NCBI GenBank assembly: GCA_023266165.1
Contig: JAHFRR010000019.1
Location: 1 to 17,083, forward strand
Source: Thiotrichales bacterium
Lineage (GTDB): Bacteria; Pseudomonadota; Gammaproteobacteria; Francisellales; CACEW01
Direction: 5' to 3'
Length of the DNA stretch: 17,083 bases
In this document: one piece after another, positions 1-7,040 of the stretch
Position numbering within the stretch: position 1 is the stretch's first letter
Layout of the letters: each line of letters starts with the position of its first letter
The notes under the pieces: generated by a model
Databases searched by the model: none
Told to the model about the DNA's origin: nothing
What the model saw: only the letters and a program-made list of their open reading frames with translations
Program-made: the position numbers and the translations under genes

Positions 1-290
1 GTAGCAGCGCCATTGCAGGGCATTTGACATTGGAAGATCGTGTGATATTGGCAGGGGCCTCGACGGTGGGTCAGAGCCTGAAGTCTGGCGAGTATGGCTC
101 TGCGATCACGGTTCAAGAAAAACGAATTTGGCAGCGTAATATGATGCGGTTTATCCACTTAGATGAGATGGCAAAACGCTTCAAAGCCTTGGAAAGACTT
201 GGAGAGCAGCTCGGAGGATATCTGAAACCTCCGTCTGATAGAAAAACCAGTTGGTTTAAAAAATATTTGAGCGCGTGGTTGATAAGATAG
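1..290 (+). CDS. lpxD: LpxD, UDP-3-O-(3-hydroxyacyl)glucosamine N-acyltransferase, C-terminal part
   Basis: This is the 3' end of a gene that begins before the window; the reading frame is open from base 3 to the TAG at 288-290. The visible residues start SSAIAGHLTLEDRV, a last turn of the left-handed beta-helix (hexapeptide repeats), and continue with a Trp-containing linker (IWQRNMMRF) and a helix (LDEMAKRFKALERL) typical of the LpxD C terminus. LpxD transfers a 3-hydroxyacyl chain from acyl-ACP to the 2-amino group of UDP-3-O-acylglucosamine, the third step of lipid A synthesis. Its place directly before fabZ-lpxA-lpxB is the classical gammaproteobacterial order. About 25 residues after the helix, ending in a basic, aromatic tail (WFKKYLSAWLIR), look longer than the usual end; I cannot tell what they do. 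Confidence 0.9.
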   Translation, partial: SSAIAGHLTLEDRVILAGASTVGQSLKSGEYGSAITVQEKRIWQRNMMRFIHLDEMAKRFKALERLGEQLGGYLKPPSDRKTSWFKKYLSAWLIR

Positions 291-302
291 ATAAAGACAA
301 GA

Positions 303-342
303 TAGAAAAATAAATAAATAGAAAAATAAAAAAATAGAAAAG
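303..342. repeat. A-rich 16-bp imperfect tandem repeat in the lpxD-fabZ gap
   Basis: The 93-bp gap between lpxD and fabZ is almost pure A with scattered T and G on the + strand. Within it, units starting TAGAAAA lie at 303, 319 and 335, exactly 16 bp apart. Copies one and two (303-318 and 319-334) differ at one base; the third is partial. No convincing promoter or terminator hairpin is visible, so the transcript probably reads through from lpxD into fabZ with an unstructured A-rich leader. Confidence 0.7.
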
Positions 343-383
343 TTAGAGAGCAAAAAAATAATAGGCACGAGGAAAGCAAAATC

Positions 384-845
384 ATGGACACTGTCATGGA
401 TATTCAACAGATTTTAAAATATTTGCCCCATCGATATCCCTTCTTGCTGGTTGATCGGGTGATTGAGCTGGTTCCTTGTGAGTACATCAAAGCTATTAAA
501 AATGTGACTTTCAACGAACCGCAGTTTACAGGGCACTTTCCCCAGTTCCCCGTGATGCCAGGGGTGTTGATTCTAGAGGCTATGGCGCAAGCCACGGGGA
601 TTCTGGCTTTTAAGAGCATGGAATCTCAAGGGATGGCTTTAAAAGAAGACCATCTGTTTTATTTCGCAGGTGTCGATAACGCAAGGTTCAAAAGACCTGT
701 TGTGCCAGGAGATACCATTGAGTTTTACTCTGTTTTAGGTAGGAACAAACAAGGCGTTTATAAAGCCTCGGTGGAGGCGCGCGTTGAGGGTGCGTTGGTG
801 TGCAGCGCAGATCTGATGGCTGCTTATAAGAAGGTAACGGTGTGA
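384..845 (+). CDS. fabZ: FabZ, 3-hydroxyacyl-[acyl-carrier-protein] dehydratase
   Basis: FabZ dehydrates (3R)-hydroxyacyl-ACP to trans-2-enoyl-ACP in the fatty acid elongation cycle. It competes with LpxA and LpxD for 3-hydroxyacyl-ACP, which explains why it lies in the lipid A operon. The 153-residue protein is normal for the family and carries the hot-dog fold signature: LPHRYPFLLVDRV (14-26) and GHFPQFPVMPGVLILE (50-65), with catalytic His51 and Glu65. The start at 384 is preferred over the in-frame ATG at 396 because a GAGGAAAG ribosome site lies at 369-376, well placed for 384 and too far from 396. The gene ends inside the start of lpxA (the TGA at 843-845 overlaps the lpxA GTG at 842), implying translational coupling. 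Confidence 0.97.
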   Translation: MDTVMDIQQILKYLPHRYPFLLVDRVIELVPCEYIKAIKNVTFNEPQFTGHFPQFPVMPGVLILEAMAQATGILAFKSMESQGMALKEDHLFYFAGVDNARFKRPVVPGDTIEFYSVLGRNKQGVYKASVEARVEGALVCSADLMAAYKKVTV

Positions 846-1615
846 TAGATCCCCGAGCCGTCGTCGATCCGGGGGCGAAGATCGGCAAAAATGTCTCGAT
901 CGGACCATTCTCTGTGATTGGCCCTGATGTGGTTTTGGGAGATGACACGTGGGTCGGCCCGCATGTCGTCATCAACGGGCATACAGTCATAGGTAAGCGC
1001 AATAAAATCTACCAGTTTGCTTCTGTCGGTGAGGCCAATCAAGATAAAAAATATCGCGGTGAACCTACGCGTGTGGTCATTGGAGATGACAATGTCATTC
1101 GCGAAGGTGTGACGTTGCATCGCGGAACCACGCAGGGCACTGGTGTGACGGTCGTTGGCAACGATAACCTATTCATGAACTATGTCCATCTCGCCCACGA
1201 TTGCGTGGTGGGGGATCATTGCATCTTGGTCAATGGCGCGCAAATTGCAGGGCATGTGACGATCGATGATCACGTGATTATCAGTGGGCTCTGTGCTGTG
1301 CATCAGTTTGTGCAAATCGGCGCGCATGCCTTTATCTCTCATGCCTCTATGGTCAGCAAAGATGTGCCTCCGTATGTGATGTTGACGGGAGGGGCGGATG
1401 TGAGTGTTTGCGGCCTCAATGTCGAAGGTTTGAAGCGTCGTGGATTTTCCCACGAGGCCATCAATCACCTGCGTCAGGCCTATAAGATTATCTATCGTCA
1501 GGGCTTGTTGGTGGCAGATGCCATTGTCCAACTGGAGGAGATGGTAGCGGAGGCTCCTGAGGTGAAGTTGCTGAGCGATTTCTTAAGGCGCGCCACGCGA
1601 GGCATCGTGCGCTGA
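842..1615 (+). CDS. lpxA: LpxA, acyl-ACP--UDP-N-acetylglucosamine O-acyltransferase
   Basis: LpxA catalyses the first step of lipid A synthesis, moving a 3-hydroxyacyl chain from ACP to the 3-OH of UDP-GlcNAc in the cytosol. The 257 residues closely follow the enteric protein: hexapeptide-repeat beta-helix through about residue 185 (for example ARIGKNVSIGPF-like turns), IYQFASVGEANQD, HRGTTQG, the catalytic His119 in LAHDCVVG, AVHQFVQIGAHAF, and the C-terminal helical part starting NVEGLKRRGFS. The start is GTG at 842, preceded by AAGAAGG inside the end of fabZ, and aligns with the usual MID start. The TGA at 1613-1615 shares its last base with the lpxB ATG (TGATG), a coupled junction. Nothing in the active site looks altered. 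Confidence 0.97.
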   Translation: MIDPRAVVDPGAKIGKNVSIGPFSVIGPDVVLGDDTWVGPHVVINGHTVIGKRNKIYQFASVGEANQDKKYRGEPTRVVIGDDNVIREGVTLHRGTTQGTGVTVVGNDNLFMNYVHLAHDCVVGDHCILVNGAQIAGHVTIDDHVIISGLCAVHQFVQIGAHAFISHASMVSKDVPPYVMLTGGADVSVCGLNVEGLKRRGFSHEAINHLRQAYKIIYRQGLLVADAIVQLEEMVAEAPEVKLLSDFLRRATRGIVR

Positions 1616-4011
1616 TGTCTGCATCAAAAGGCCCCCTGCGGATTGGCATCGTTGCTGCGGAAAGCTCAGCAGATCAGCTGGGTGTCTTTGTTATTCAGGC
1701 TTTAAGGCGTATTGATCCTCATTGTCAGATTGAGGGCATCTTGGGCCCTCACATGCGAGCACTGGGGTTTCAGTCTTTGTATCGCGCTGAAGATCTTGCC
1801 GTGATGGGGTTTTTAGAGGTTTTAAAAAAGCTCCCTAAAATTTTAGGGATTCGATGGCGACTGACGCGATATTTTAAAAAAAATCCGCCGGATTTGTTCA
1901 TCGGGATCGATGCCCCTGACTTTAACCTCACGCTTGAAAAAAGCTTACGAAAGTACTCTATCAAAACCCTCCACTATGTCAGCCCTTCTATTTGGGCCTG
2001 GAAAGCCTGGCGCATTCATAAAATTTTAAAAGCAACGCTCGGGGTGTTGTGTCTCTTTCCTTTTGAAGTCCCGATTTTTGAGAAATATCAACATTCCGCT
2101 TGGTTTGTAGGGCACCCCTTAGCAGATCATATTCCTCTTGAAAAACCCCGTGCTCAAGCCTGCCAGGCACTAGGGTTAGACCCTAATAGGCTTATTTTAG
2201 CTGTCTTACCGGGCAGTCGTTCACATGAAATCACTCAGTTGTTACCCGATTACCTGAAAGCCATTGCGCTCTGTCGTGCGCAGCTCCCAGATCTCCAGGT
2301 GATTTTACCCATGGCCCATGAGGGTTTAGCTTCTGTTTTTGAGCCCTTTAAGCCCGAACTTGCGCACCATAACATTCAGCTCATTCAGGGCAATGCCCAT
2401 CAGGTGTTGGCCAGTGCAGATGTCGCTTTAGCCACATCAGGAACCGTCACGCTAGAGGCCATGCTCTATAAAACCCCGATGGTTGTGGCCTATAAGCTTT
2501 CTAAGATCTCCTACCAGATTGCCAAAAGGATGGTCAAGATCCGCTATTTTTCCCTCCCTAATATTATTGCCAATCAGGCCTTAGTCCCTGAGTTATTACA
2601 ACATCAAGTCACCCCTGAAGCCTTGACTTCAGAGCTTTTGGCTTTACTGAATCATCCGGAGTTGCGTGCTTCTCTTCAGCAACAATTTACCCAGCTACAC
2701 CACGCTATTCAAGCCAATACGGTAGAGAAACTCACGGAGGTTTTTCGGCAGTACTTGCCTCATCTGCCCCAGACTCTCATTTTAGGTGCAGGCATCACCG
2801 GACAGAGCGTGATAAAATTTTTATCCCACCAAGGGATCTCTACGCTCCAGGTGAATGACACGCCAGAGACTGTCACATCCTCTACCATGCTTTTATCACA
2901 TGATTTCTTAAAAACGACTCAACATTTTAATATCTCCCAAATCATTGCCAGTCCTGGCTTCAAGCCCAGCCACCCTGTGCTTATCTGGGCTAAAGAGCAG
3001 GGGATTCCTGTCTACAGCGATATCAAAATATTTTTAGACCATGCAAAAGCACCTGTTATTGCCATCACGGGCACCAACGGTAAAAGCACGGTCACAACGC
3101 TGGTGGGAGAGCTCTTGAAGGCCCATGGGCTGAACGTTGCCGTTGGGGGGAATCTGGGGGTTCCTGCGCTGGATTTATTGGACGCTACGATCGATGTCTA
3201 TGTGATGGAGCTCTCGAGCTTTCAGCTCTACTCAACCCCCAACATGAAAAGTCTTGCAGCTGCAGTTTTAAATCTTGAGCCTGACCATCTGGATTGGCAT
3301 CAGGATCTTGACGAGTATTACGGCGCAAAATGGTGTATCGCGCAACACACGGACTTTTTGGTTCTGCCCCACGATCTGCATCCCGCACCCTCTCTTTCTC
3401 TGTCGCCACAGACTCAGGTGTTGCGGTTTGATCTTCATGATACCCAGAATTTAATTTTGAGCAAAACTTTGCAGGCAAAACACCACAGAGCCAATGTAGC
3501 TGCGGCATTGAAGTTGGTCGCTTCTTTTAAGATTCCTGAAGACACGCAGGCACATGTTCTGAAAGCGTTTCCAGGTCTTCCCTATCGTTGCCAATGGATA
3601 GGATGCTTTCAGGGGGTTGATTGGTATAACGATTCCAAAGGGACGAACGTTGGAGCGACAGCTGCTGCGATCAGGTCTTTGAAAGATCCCGCTCGTGCAC
3701 ATCTGATTTTGCTGCTAGGGGGGGTGGGTAAAGGGCAAGACTTTGCGCCACTCGCCATGGAGGCCATCGGCTGTGTGAAAACCTGCATCGTGTATGGGCA
3801 AGATCAGGCTATTATTGCGCAAAGCTTCCCGCAGGCGCTCTGCGTTGAACATCTCAAAGAGGCTATGGCAAAAGCACGGGAGATCAGCCAAATAGGGGAC
3901 TGCGTCTTATTTTCTCCTGCGTGCGCCAGCTTCGACCAATTTAAAAATTACAACGAGCGAGGGGAAAAGTTCAATCAATGGCTTCACGCGCTTTACAGTC
4001 AAGGAGCATAA
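1615..4011 (+). CDS. LpxB-MurD fusion: lipid-A-disaccharide synthase joined to UDP-MurNAc-L-Ala:D-Glu ligase
   Basis: One uninterrupted 798-residue frame encodes two enzymes. Residues 1 to about 383 are LpxB, a full-length GT19 glycosyltransferase that condenses UDP-2,3-diacylglucosamine with lipid X; visible motifs are GIVAAESSADQLG, GIDAPDFN, PSIWAW, GHPLAD, LPGSRSHEI and ATSGTVTLE. From about residue 387 the chain is MurD, which adds D-glutamate to UDP-MurNAc-L-Ala in the cytosol. It has an N-terminal Rossmann part (LILGAGITGQS), the ATP loop GTNGKST at 486-492 (Lys490), MELSSFQL, EPDHLDW, the probable carbamylated Lys572 (GAKW), DSKGTNVGAT, GGVGKGQDF and SPACASFDQFKNYNERG. The MurD part is about 412 residues, slightly shorter than usual. 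No in-frame ATG lies near the junction; a GGAGG at 2736-2740 stands 14 bases before an in-frame TTG (2755), so separate initiation of MurD is possible but unconvincing. MurD normally sits in the division/cell-wall cluster, so its place here is unusual. Confidence 0.93.
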   Translation: MSASKGPLRIGIVAAESSADQLGVFVIQALRRIDPHCQIEGILGPHMRALGFQSLYRAEDLAVMGFLEVLKKLPKILGIRWRLTRYFKKNPPDLFIGIDAPDFNLTLEKSLRKYSIKTLHYVSPSIWAWKAWRIHKILKATLGVLCLFPFEVPIFEKYQHSAWFVGHPLADHIPLEKPRAQACQALGLDPNRLILAVLPGSRSHEITQLLPDYLKAIALCRAQLPDLQVILPMAHEGLASVFEPFKPELAHHNIQLIQGNAHQVLASADVALATSGTVTLEAMLYKTPMVVAYKLSKISYQIAKRMVKIRYFSLPNIIANQALVPELLQHQVTPEALTSELLALLNHPELRASLQQQFTQLHHAIQANTVEKLTEVFRQYLPHLPQTLILGAGITGQSVIKFLSHQGISTLQVNDTPETVTSSTMLLSHDFLKTTQHFNISQIIASPGFKPSHPVLIWAKEQGIPVYSDIKIFLDHAKAPVIAITGTNGKSTVTTLVGELLKAHGLNVAVGGNLGVPALDLLDATIDVYVMELSSFQLYSTPNMKSLAAAVLNLEPDHLDWHQDLDEYYGAKWCIAQHTDFLVLPHDLHPAPSLSLSPQTQVLRFDLHDTQNLILSKTLQAKHHRANVAAALKLVASFKIPEDTQAHVLKAFPGLPYRCQWIGCFQGVDWYNDSKGTNVGATAAAIRSLKDPARAHLILLLGGVGKGQDFAPLAMEAIGCVKTCIVYGQDQAIIAQSFPQALCVEHLKEAMAKAREISQIGDCVLFSPACASFDQFKNYNERGEKFNQWLHALYSQGA

Positions 4012-4012
4012 C

Positions 4013-4900
4013 ATGTCGATTTTCTTGAATATCCCAGAAGGCCCATGGATTCTGGGCATTTCAGGTTTAAGCTTGACAGATCAAGAGATTCAAAAGCTCC
4101 AACAACCCGGTGTTTCAGGGGTTTTACTGTTTACTCGAAACTATGAGAACCCTGCGCAGTTGAAACAATTAACGCATGCCATTCATGCCATCAAATCTCC
4201 TCGCCTGCTTATTTATGTGGATCAAGAGGGCGGGCGTGTTCAGAGATTTCAAGCGGGGTTTACCCCGCTCCCCTCTCTCAGGCATTGGGGTGAGCTGTAT
4301 CATCAACTGCCCAACGCCGCCCTCAAAGGTGCATTTTCTCATGGTTTCACACTCGCCAGCGAGTTATTGCAATGGGGGGTCGATGTGAGCTTCGCGCCTG
4401 TCATCGATCTGTATAACCCCATTTCTAAAGTGATTGGCACACGGGCCTTTGATGCCCATCCTCATATTGTCACCCTACTGGCGCGCTCAATGATTGAAGG
4501 CTTGCATGAAGCGGGCATGCCTGCCATCCTCAAGCACTTCCCGGGGCATGGAAACCTTGTAGGCGACACGCACGTCGAATCCGCGACGGATGATACCCAT
4601 GATCTTCAATCATTGCTCAAAACGGATCTTTGGCCCTTTCAGGCCTTAGCGCCGGAGGTTGAGGGCATTATGGTTGCCCACGCGCGATATACGCACATCG
4701 ATCCTCACCACATTGCCTCGCAATCTCAGATCTGGATTCAGGATCTCTTGAAGGGGCAGTGGGGGTTTCAAGGTAAAATCTTCAGTGATGATCTCAGCAT
4801 GGAAGCTTCGAAGACCAGTGACTTCAACGCAGTATGCAACAAAACTCTAGCGGCTGGCTGTGATTTCTTGGTGTGTGGATGGGATCTGGAAGCGCGTTAG
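4013..4900 (+). CDS. nagZ: NagZ, beta-N-acetylglucosaminidase, C terminus probably frameshifted
   Basis: NagZ is a GH3 cytosolic enzyme that removes GlcNAc from anhydro-muropeptides during peptidoglycan recycling. Visible motifs are GVLLFTRN, YVDQEGGRVQRF, SFAPVIDLY, IGTRAFD, ILKHFPGHG, GDTHVE with His187, and FSDDLSMEA with the catalytic nucleophile Asp259. AAGGAG at 4001-4006, 6 bases before the ATG, fixes the start, and the fusion gene ends one base earlier. The protein stops at 295 residues, short of the roughly 340 of the enteric enzyme. Beyond AAGCDFLVCGWDLEA the frame hits TAG, but removing one base from GCGCG (4892-4896) continues as LSVSSLLESVSHWQPKALIV to a TGA at 4956-4958. This resembles the normal family ending, so I infer a frameshift or a sequencing error. 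All catalytic residues lie upstream, so activity may survive. Confidence 0.9.
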   Translation: MSIFLNIPEGPWILGISGLSLTDQEIQKLQQPGVSGVLLFTRNYENPAQLKQLTHAIHAIKSPRLLIYVDQEGGRVQRFQAGFTPLPSLRHWGELYHQLPNAALKGAFSHGFTLASELLQWGVDVSFAPVIDLYNPISKVIGTRAFDAHPHIVTLLARSMIEGLHEAGMPAILKHFPGHGNLVGDTHVESATDDTHDLQSLLKTDLWPFQALAPEVEGIMVAHARYTHIDPHHIASQSQIWIQDLLKGQWGFQGKIFSDDLSMEASKTSDFNAVCNKTLAAGCDFLVCGWDLEAR

Positions 4901-4913
4901 CGTTTCAAGTCTT

Positions 4914-6956
4914 CTAGAAAGTGTGAGTCATTGGCAACCTAAGGCTCTCATCGTGTGATAGAGCGTTTCGAAATGCTGTGCTCAGCCTTGCAAATTCAGA
5001 TGCTTGTGCCTGCTTGCCACGCTCTTGAATTGCAAGACCTGTTTTCACTAACTGTTGATTGCCTGTGAGAGTTCCTATCAGCTCTTTGAGTGCACCTGCG
5101 ATTTTATAAAAAATAGAAAATCCTTTGGTCGCAAGAAACTGGTCTGCAAGCTTTTGAATCTTAGCCGCTTCATCGGCGACACGAGAGTCAGGCAAAAAAA
5201 CAAGGCGTGTTGCTGTTTCCAGCAAAAGGCCGCGCCTGCTGGCCTTGAACGTTGCAGCCTTTCTTACAAGCCCCATTGCACAAAGCTCATCAGCCTGGTC
5301 TAAAGTTGGAGCTGTTTTATCGAGAAATGTCGTTAAGACATCTGGCACTCGTTCTTGGGGGCAATGCATATTACGCCATCGAATCAACCAACGCCGTTGA
5401 TTATCCTGCATCAGAGTGTCAAAGTTCCCATCCACATAGCAATCAACAAAATTCCACAGGCGATTGAAGTGAGAATTCATCCCGCGGCCTTTGACCATCA
5501 GGGCTGCAGCATGGATGGCTGTATTAAATTCTTTTTGAGTGAGTGGTTTACCCATTTTGATGGATTCCATTAAATTAAAAACGGCAGAGGCAACACCGCC
5601 ACGATCAATCGCATCCTTGCAGGTGAAGTGAAAGAACGCAGGATTCACAGCCTCCAGGATCAAGCGGGGCAGTTGATAGTGCGTGACATGCATCCACACG
5701 GCTTGATGCTGGGCGGGAGAAAGAGCGGCGGTAAATGTTGGGCCCAGCACCTCTTTGGTGCTCTCATTGATGAGTGCCCCAATGATTGTTCTTTTGTGTA
5801 AACTGTTTTCTAACGTATGCCTACCCCCAGCACTCTCAAGGCCCTCATATTTTTTAAGATCTCCCTTTTTGATTTTGCTCCATGTCTCTTCATTAATTTG
5901 TATGCCTTGCATATTGCAAAGTATCGCCTTAAGCATTTCCTCTTGCATATTTTTAACCGTCAACAACTGATCTTCAACTTGGGTTTGCAAGTAGGTTTGC
6001 CTACTCATCCATCCGCCATTGGCAGGGATATTGACAACATGCAAATTAGAGTGAGTCTTTCCAGCCTGTTGAAGCGCTGATGAGCCTTGTGCTTCAAGGC
6101 GTTTTGGGTAATTTTTTGTGCTTTCATCAGAGACTAAAAGATTGAAGTAGACGACTGGATTTGCATCACCTTGCTGTTGAAGCCAACGCTCCCATAAAGG
6201 ATCAACGCCCGTATACAGGTTTTCAACGCCAAAGCTAAGGTTTCTACGAACTTGGGTGCCTAAGCTGAGCTGTTTGCCTAGGTTTGCTTGTTTCCAAGAA
6301 TGTTGTTTTGTGTAAGCAAAATGAGGGATAGTAGGCATACGACCATCACGCTGCGGATGAAAGTCTGCTATCTGTTGTTGCTTCAGTCGAGCCAATCTCT
6401 CTCCTGTTCTAACGGGTGAGTTTGAACCCTTAGGGGTGTCATCGAGAAAAGGGAGAAGAGACTTAAAGATGCGCGATCTCTTCACGCTAGGCCTTGCATA
6501 CTCTTCGTCTAAAGCCTCGATCGCATCACCCAGGTTATCTAAGATCTCATTATCATTGACCATGATCGCGTGAATTAAGTCTTGGATTGCCTGCTCGAGC
6601 GTTGATTGCGGAAATTTCATAGGAAAATCAGTACTCGGCACAAGCAAAAAGTCGAAAAACTCCTGAGAAGAAAGCTCTGCGCTTAAGTTTTCGTAGAATT
6701 TAGAGTAGTTGAGGTCAGGTGAGTATTTCACTGCGGTATGGTGCTGTGGGTTACTGCCAAAAAGTGCGTTTGCCACCTGATTAAAGGAAGGAATCTGGTT
6801 GCATAGGTAGCACAATGGCGCATTGAACGTGATGTCGTTAGGCTGAACCCCAAGTGTTACAAAAATCTGCTGCAAATAAAGAAAGTAGTAGCGGTTAGCA
6901 CTTACCTGCAGTGCTTCTAACGGAGCCTCTAAATTCTGTTGCGCTGTCCCTGCCAT
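4914..6956 (-). CDS. Unrecognised 680-residue protein with a CX5R phosphatase-like motif, effector-like
   Basis: I do not recognise this gene from a named family. The 680 residues have no signal peptide and no clear membrane segment. The key feature is FFHFTCKDAIDRGG at 441-454: a short hydrophobic strand followed by Cys446-X5-Arg452 and Gly-Gly. This matches the shape of the cysteine-phosphatase P-loop, closest to the CKSGKDRTG loop of SopB/IpgD-type phosphoinositide phosphatases: Lys at C+1 and Asp before Arg are kept, but the Lys at C+4 is Ile. Polar, Gln-rich N-terminal and mid regions, and a helical C-terminal third (about 560-680), fit a translocated bacterial effector, but that is inference. 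The start at 6956 has an AGGGAAGG ribosome site and its own promoter (6986-7014). The 3' end overlaps the ancestral nagZ ending. Its position between nagZ and a transporter, outside any conserved operon, suggests acquisition. Confidence 0.6.
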   Translation of the reverse strand: MAGTAQQNLEAPLEALQVSANRYYFLYLQQIFVTLGVQPNDITFNAPLCYLCNQIPSFNQVANALFGSNPQHHTAVKYSPDLNYSKFYENLSAELSSQEFFDFLLVPSTDFPMKFPQSTLEQAIQDLIHAIMVNDNEILDNLGDAIEALDEEYARPSVKRSRIFKSLLPFLDDTPKGSNSPVRTGERLARLKQQQIADFHPQRDGRMPTIPHFAYTKQHSWKQANLGKQLSLGTQVRRNLSFGVENLYTGVDPLWERWLQQQGDANPVVYFNLLVSDESTKNYPKRLEAQGSSALQQAGKTHSNLHVVNIPANGGWMSRQTYLQTQVEDQLLTVKNMQEEMLKAILCNMQGIQINEETWSKIKKGDLKKYEGLESAGGRHTLENSLHKRTIIGALINESTKEVLGPTFTAALSPAQHQAVWMHVTHYQLPRLILEAVNPAFFHFTCKDAIDRGGVASAVFNLMESIKMGKPLTQKEFNTAIHAAALMVKGRGMNSHFNRLWNFVDCYVDGNFDTLMQDNQRRWLIRWRNMHCPQERVPDVLTTFLDKTAPTLDQADELCAMGLVRKAATFKASRRGLLLETATRLVFLPDSRVADEAAKIQKLADQFLATKGFSIFYKIAGALKELIGTLTGNQQLVKTGLAIQERGKQAQASEFARLSTAFRNALSHDESLRLPMTHTF

Positions 6957-6985
6957 ACCTTCCCTAATCTACCTAATTCCTGGCA

Positions 6986-7014
6986 AGTCTAGCAAATCAT
7001 AAGAGAAATGTCAA
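6986..7014 (-). promoter_or_regulatory. Sigma70-type promoter of the CX5R gene
   Basis: On the minus strand a perfect TTGACA (7009-7014) is followed after exactly 17 bases by TAGACT (6986-6991), preceded by TGC, which makes an extended -10. Transcription would start near 6979, giving a leader of about 23 bases before the ATG at 6956. It lies in the 84-bp gap after the transporter stop, so the gene need not depend on read-through. Confidence 0.7.
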
Positions 7015-7040
7015 TATAAACTTTGTATCAAAAAAATATT

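Noticed and set aside
3185..3508. 107-codon open frame antisense to murD
   Set aside because: It is a shadow of a well-conserved coding region, with no ribosome site or recognisable protein features.
4914..5003. E-block type Dot/Icm secretion signal at the CX5R protein C terminus
   Set aside because: The last 30 residues contain only scattered acidic residues (ASEF, HDES) and no Glu-rich cluster, so no secretion route can be claimed.
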